From assembly GCF_004027225.2 (NCBI RefSeq), contig NC_044297.2:2393569-2457568 (forward strand): DNA of 64,000 nt, given 5' to 3'. The notes below the pieces were generated by a model, which saw nothing but the letters and a program-made list of their open reading frames with translations, had not been told where the DNA came from and did not search any database. Source of the stretch: Strigops habroptila (taxonomy: Eukaryota > Chordata > Aves > Psittaciformes > Psittacidae). This document shows, one piece after another, positions 59,444 to 64,000 of this stretch; position 1 is the stretch's first letter; each line of letters begins with the position of its first letter. A program made the position numbers and the translations under genes.

Positions 59444-62400
59444 CTGGGCTAAAATAGAGACCAGCTCTTATGTCTGTACAGGACCCAGACTGGACCTCAA
59501 AGCATAGCTTTTTGTGGAAGGGCTCAAATATTGTATGGTGTTTTCTTCCTTATGTTCTCATTTTATATTCTGTTCCTATCAGTAGGCTCAGAGTAGGACC
59601 ATCAGCAACATATTAAAATAGGCTGTGGAAAAACATCTACTTGCAATGACAGAAAGAGATAATAAATGAACTGGTAAATGTGTGTCTCTGTTCTGTCCTA
59701 GTTTTCCTCTACAATACTGAGATAGTAAGGATCAACTTTCTCAAGTAACTAATGACGTGAATTTAGAATGATTTAGTTAAAATACATTTAACCTCACGGG
59801 GACATACAAATTCCTAACTGAAGCAAATCCCATCTAAGGAGAATGGGTATTGTCAAGAGCAATCAAGTTACCATCACTTTGTAACTTCATATCAGTCGGG
59901 AACTGCCTGCATGGATGCTCTTAACCCATCCTAACCACACAGAGAAACATGAGCTTTCCTGGGATTTTGCTTTACAACCAAGGATAGGGTATGAGTTTGT
60001 GCACAGCCAGTTACTGCAATGCAGCTGAGACGTGGTAGCTCAGGAAGCTGGGAAGCTCAGCTTTCCCAGTCCTACATCCACACTACCTGAATGGCATCTC
60101 CATTAGTTCTCACTGAGGTTGTCCACATCACAATTTAAGCTCATGTAATTAGGCTACTTTGGGGTAGTTTTCCTATATCTACATGTACAAAGAAGCTCTT
60201 AATGTCCTTTTCACTTCACCAGTGGCACAGCAATCCCTGTGCCTGCATGTTGTGTGCACACTTGTGAATTTGCAAGCCCTGGCTATGGATTTTAAGTAAA
60301 AAAAATGCCTGCCTTTAATTCCAATAGACAACTACAGGTGCTTCCTTAATACAAATCGATAGGAGTCACGCAGATAGTGTTAGGAAAGCTGTGCTCTTGT
60401 TAAGTTCTCATATTAATTTTACAGTCCAAAATGGATTCAGATAATCATTTGAGATTTTATATGCTTATCTGGACCTTCAAGCCTCTCATACCGAGGTAAC
60501 ATTGTTAAAGGTATTTAGTGCACACACACAGCAACACAGCAGTAAATTCATGGAAGCTTTGTACTCAAATACCAGTGTCTCCTGGATGAGATCTACCTCA
60601 CAGGGGGAACAAATTCAAGGTCAATGTCTCACTTAGCTCCAAAGCCACAGTTCTTAAATTCTTAATAGGACTTTTCAAAATGAGGCTATTTTATTCCAGG
60701 ATCTTAGGAATGAAATAATAAAAAAACAAGCTTGACTTCCCATTTCTGCTCTCCAATTTGCTGTTTCCTTAATGAAGTCAATGGAACTCTAGAGTCATAC
60801 ACCAGCTGGGTATCAACTCCCGAGCAGCAAAAAAAATCATTGCTTCTTTTAAAAAGAACAATAGATAGAGCGGAGCATTAAAAAGTCTTTTCTGTAGTTA
60901 TGATTTACTTAGCTCATCACAACCATACTGCAGATAAAGACTTAATTTCCAGCATTATGGATATGTGAGGGTGGACTGCTTTCTGTGCTCACACATTGAA
61001 TTTATCATTACCAGTCAAAAGCACCCTATGGATTCAGCAGAGGGCAGAGATCAGTAGTTTCATCCAAATGAAATGTCCCTCTCCTTAATGGCCTTTGAGT
61101 TCACCCCATCCTTCCTACTTTGTCCCTTTGCTACGAGATGATCACAAATGCTTTTGGATTAGACCTTCAGATTTGCTTTGGGATGCACATAAAATAATCA
61201 TTCCTGAAAACAATTTCCCCATGATTAAAGATCCGCTGCTGCTAAAAATATTTAAAGCAGGAATCATCCCAAATAATAGACTTGGCAACATGCACCAGAG
61301 ATGACAGAAATTGCTGGCACTGTGCAGAAAACAAACATCAAAAGACAAAATAGCATCAGACACTGCGAAGCACCGGAATGTTTTTTTGCCTTTTTGCTCA
61401 TGCCATTTTGCCAAGGTTGTCTGTGCATCTTCATGGGATTCCAGCTAATCACACCAATTCTTTCATTCAAGATACTCTTTGAAATCTCCCTGGGATGGCA
61501 CCTACACTCGTGTGCCCCTCATTGTGCTCCCGTGATGAACCACCCTCTCTGTTCTAAATGAAAAATTACATTCAGTAGCAAACTGTCAGAGGTATTCTAT
61601 TTTGCAGCTTTTATTCCACTTCATTTGCTTTCTTTTTTCCCCCCTAAAGAGATGTTGTGGATGTAGCAACACTGCTTGTTCCTACCTCCCTCCCCTTCCC
61701 ATGAGGGAACTCTCTCAAGCTGTGGCTGCTGGTTAGTTCATGCTCACCCATTGCTGTCACCGAGCTGCCCTTTATTGATAATTCAGCCAATAATTGGTTC
61801 TAATGGATGAGATCTCAAAGTACTGCTAATGAAGGGCCTGATCCATAAGTTACCTGAGAGCACAACATGATCTCACACACCAAAGTCAGATTATCACATT
61901 CCCCAGGGAAGCCATGGCACCTGAAAGGATCAGGTTGTGTGTCAATGTCGCTAATTCTTTCACTGGGTTGTAAAATCATCCTTGCAGTGCTCTAAATCTG
62001 CACGGTGCTTTGCACTCATCTGTAGAAGTGCACAGCACACCCTGACCCCTGAGAGCCTTTGGCCCCAGAGACCATCCTAAGGGGAATAAGGTACCTCCAG
62101 CAAGTGGTCTTGGGGGCTGATCTCAAACACTGCTCTGCAGTTGCCAGCTTGATCCAAGAAGAGCTGCATGTGGTTAAAAGAACTCTGTATGCCTCAAAAA
62201 GACTCCAGAGCGTCTGACAACACATGGATGAGACCACAGTGTAGATCAGACAAGTTTTTGTGAAATCAGTGCTGTGCTGAGTCTTCCAGTGTCAGAGCCC
62301 GTGGGAAGTGAGCAGAGCAGCAGGAGCATAAGATGAACCAATACAAATCTGGGTTTTGTCCTTTCCACCCCAGGGAGCTGATTTTTTGTGGTTGTGGATG

Positions 62401-63677
62401 GGCAGATCCTCACTTTACCACTGCCTCAGAGCCAGGCGAGGGCATGAAAAGCAGGAGACGGAATAGGCCAAATCCCACTTCACTAATTTCATTCCTATGA
62501 GCATTATATACAAGGGAACTGTAAGGAAAAAATACAGATACTTCAAATGACACATGAATACAGTGCTACATGTTAGAAGCCTTTTCAATTAAGGGGTTTT
62601 AACAAAGAACGAGCCAGAAACTGCCAAGAGGTGCATGACTGCAACATGTTTGGCAGGATCAGAGCAAAACCCCTTCAGGGAGTCAAGAAACAGCAACGAA
62701 ATCAATCGCATCAAAGCCAGTATAGGCAGAAGGAATGACAGAGGACATAAGAAAGGTGAAGAACTGACCTTGCTGAAAGCTAAGCAGACTGAAGGATAAT
62801 AGTGCTGAAGGACTGTACTCCCAGGAATATCAAGCCTGAATGTAAAGGGACCAATTCACAGAACTGGATTTGAACTTGAAATGCAAAGAGGTGTTTTGAG
62901 GGTTGCAAATCTCCACAGGTCCTGTGAACATTAAAGACTGAGGATCAAGGTTGGGCTCACATTTACACTCACACACAAATACCTACAAAAGCAGAGGATT
63001 TGGCCAGGTCTGGCTTAAAGCCTGCGGGAGCCCAGGGGAGCCTTTTGACTGGCATCTGATTTGGCATGAGGCTGATGACCACCTTGGACTAACACAGCGT
63101 AAGCTGTTCTCTTGTTCTGTAAAGGTGCAAAGTAGAGACATGTGAAAGCTATGCAGATAGTTCATCAAGCAGTGTCAGATGCTCCTCAGCATGCTCCTAC
63201 ATCCTGCATCCAATTAGGAGTGAGAATTGTGCAGCCAGTGTTCATGGATATCTGGTAGGTTTTTTTCAGGGTCAGAGGATAATGACACCTAAAGTTTAAA
63301 GATCTTCAACAGAGCAGTACAGCAGCCCTGCCAAATCCTGCTGTCAGTTTGAAGGCTTGTTAGCAACTCTCCTCCGGTTTATCTCCCTGCGATTAGCAAG
63401 TTTCCAGTCTCTTAGACCATGTGAAAGAACAGGGGCTAACAAGGTTTGGATTTCACCTTCCTCATATAAAAAGCAGCAGCATTTTTACTTCATTTACTTG
63501 GTCTTTTGGGACTTTTTGGTTTGTTTCTTAGGGAGAAAAGTTCTGGTCAAAAATCTCACTTTCTGTGTGCACTGGCAAGAAACGTATCTAATTACTTCCA
63601 CTGGAATTTGTGCAAACACTCCCACATGCAGACACACTCGGAGTTATGTAGGGATTAGATTCTTAAACAAGCATAAT
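59444..63677. other. gene desert, right part
   Basis: No gene recognised. An AT-rich, motif-dense segment at about 61180-61370 looks like a candidate conserved non-coding element. A short CA run lies near 60520-60535. Confidence 0.45.
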
Positions 63678-64000
63678 CATAGAATCATAGATTAGTTAGA
63701 ATTGGAAAGGACCTTAAGATCTTCCATTTCTAATCCCCTGCCATGGGCAGGGACACCTTCCACTAGACCATGTCACCCAAGGCTCTGTCCAACCTGGCCT
63801 TGAACGCTGCCAAGGATGGAACATTCACCACTTCCTTGGGCAACCTGTTCCAGGGCCTCACCAACCTCACAGGGAAGAACTTCTTCCTTATCTCCAACCT
63901 GAACTTCCCCTGTTTCAGTTTAAACCCATCATCCCTTGCCCTATCGCTACAGTCCCTGATGAAGAGTCCCTCTCCAGCATCCTTGTAAAGCATAATGACT
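63678..64000 (-). repeat. CR1 LINE 3' fragment, runs off window end
   Basis: Reverse CR1 beginning TCATAGAATCATAGATTAG, then AATTGGAAAGGACCTTAAGA, CCATGGGCAGGGACACCTTC, CACTTCCTTGGGCAACCTGT, AGTTTAAACCCATCATCCCT and TCCCTGATGAAGAGTCCCTC. It probably continues beyond the window. Confidence 0.94.

Overview
The window is vertebrate nuclear DNA, almost certainly from a bird. It has spliced genes with GT-AG introns and many 3'-truncated CR1 LINE copies ending in ATTCTATG-type tails, and the genes are small and GC-rich. The gene order MAK16, TTI2, SNORD13, RNF122, DUSP26, followed by a long gene desert, matches human 8p12, where the desert leads to UNC5D. I cannot name the species from sequence alone.

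Layout. Positions 53-3065: MAK16 (+), all coding exons except the first, which lies to the left of the window. Positions 3094-6598: TTI2 (-), complete in seven coding exons, convergent with MAK16 so that the two 3' ends abut or overlap. Positions 7029-7126: a box C/D RNA on the + strand that I identify as SNORD13 (U13), head-to-head with TTI2. It has no reading frame and is the easiest gene here to miss. Positions 7595-14509: RNF122 (-), six coding exons with a 5-kb first intron holding three CR1 fragments. Positions 16455-18446, with a probable untranslated first exon near 20524: DUSP26 (-). From about 20640 to 64000 I see no gene. This stretch holds six CR1 fragments, a few very old MIR-like traces, microsatellites, and AT-rich blocks dense in homeodomain/SOX-type motifs that are candidate distal enhancers.

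How the genes relate. MAK16 acts in assembly of the large ribosomal subunit. SNORD13 belongs to 18S rRNA modification (helix 45 cytidine acetylation with NAT10). TTI2 is part of the TELO2-TTI1-TTI2 co-chaperone complex that matures PIKK kinases. RNF122 is a membrane-anchored RING-H2 ubiquitin ligase and DUSP26 is an atypical dual-specificity phosphatase. The left cluster is compact and housekeeping-like with CpG-rich promoters. RNF122 and DUSP26 look tissue-regulated and border the desert.

Limits. Exon boundaries were placed by reading splice sites and phases by eye and comparing with the human proteins as I remember them. No alignment or conservation search was run.
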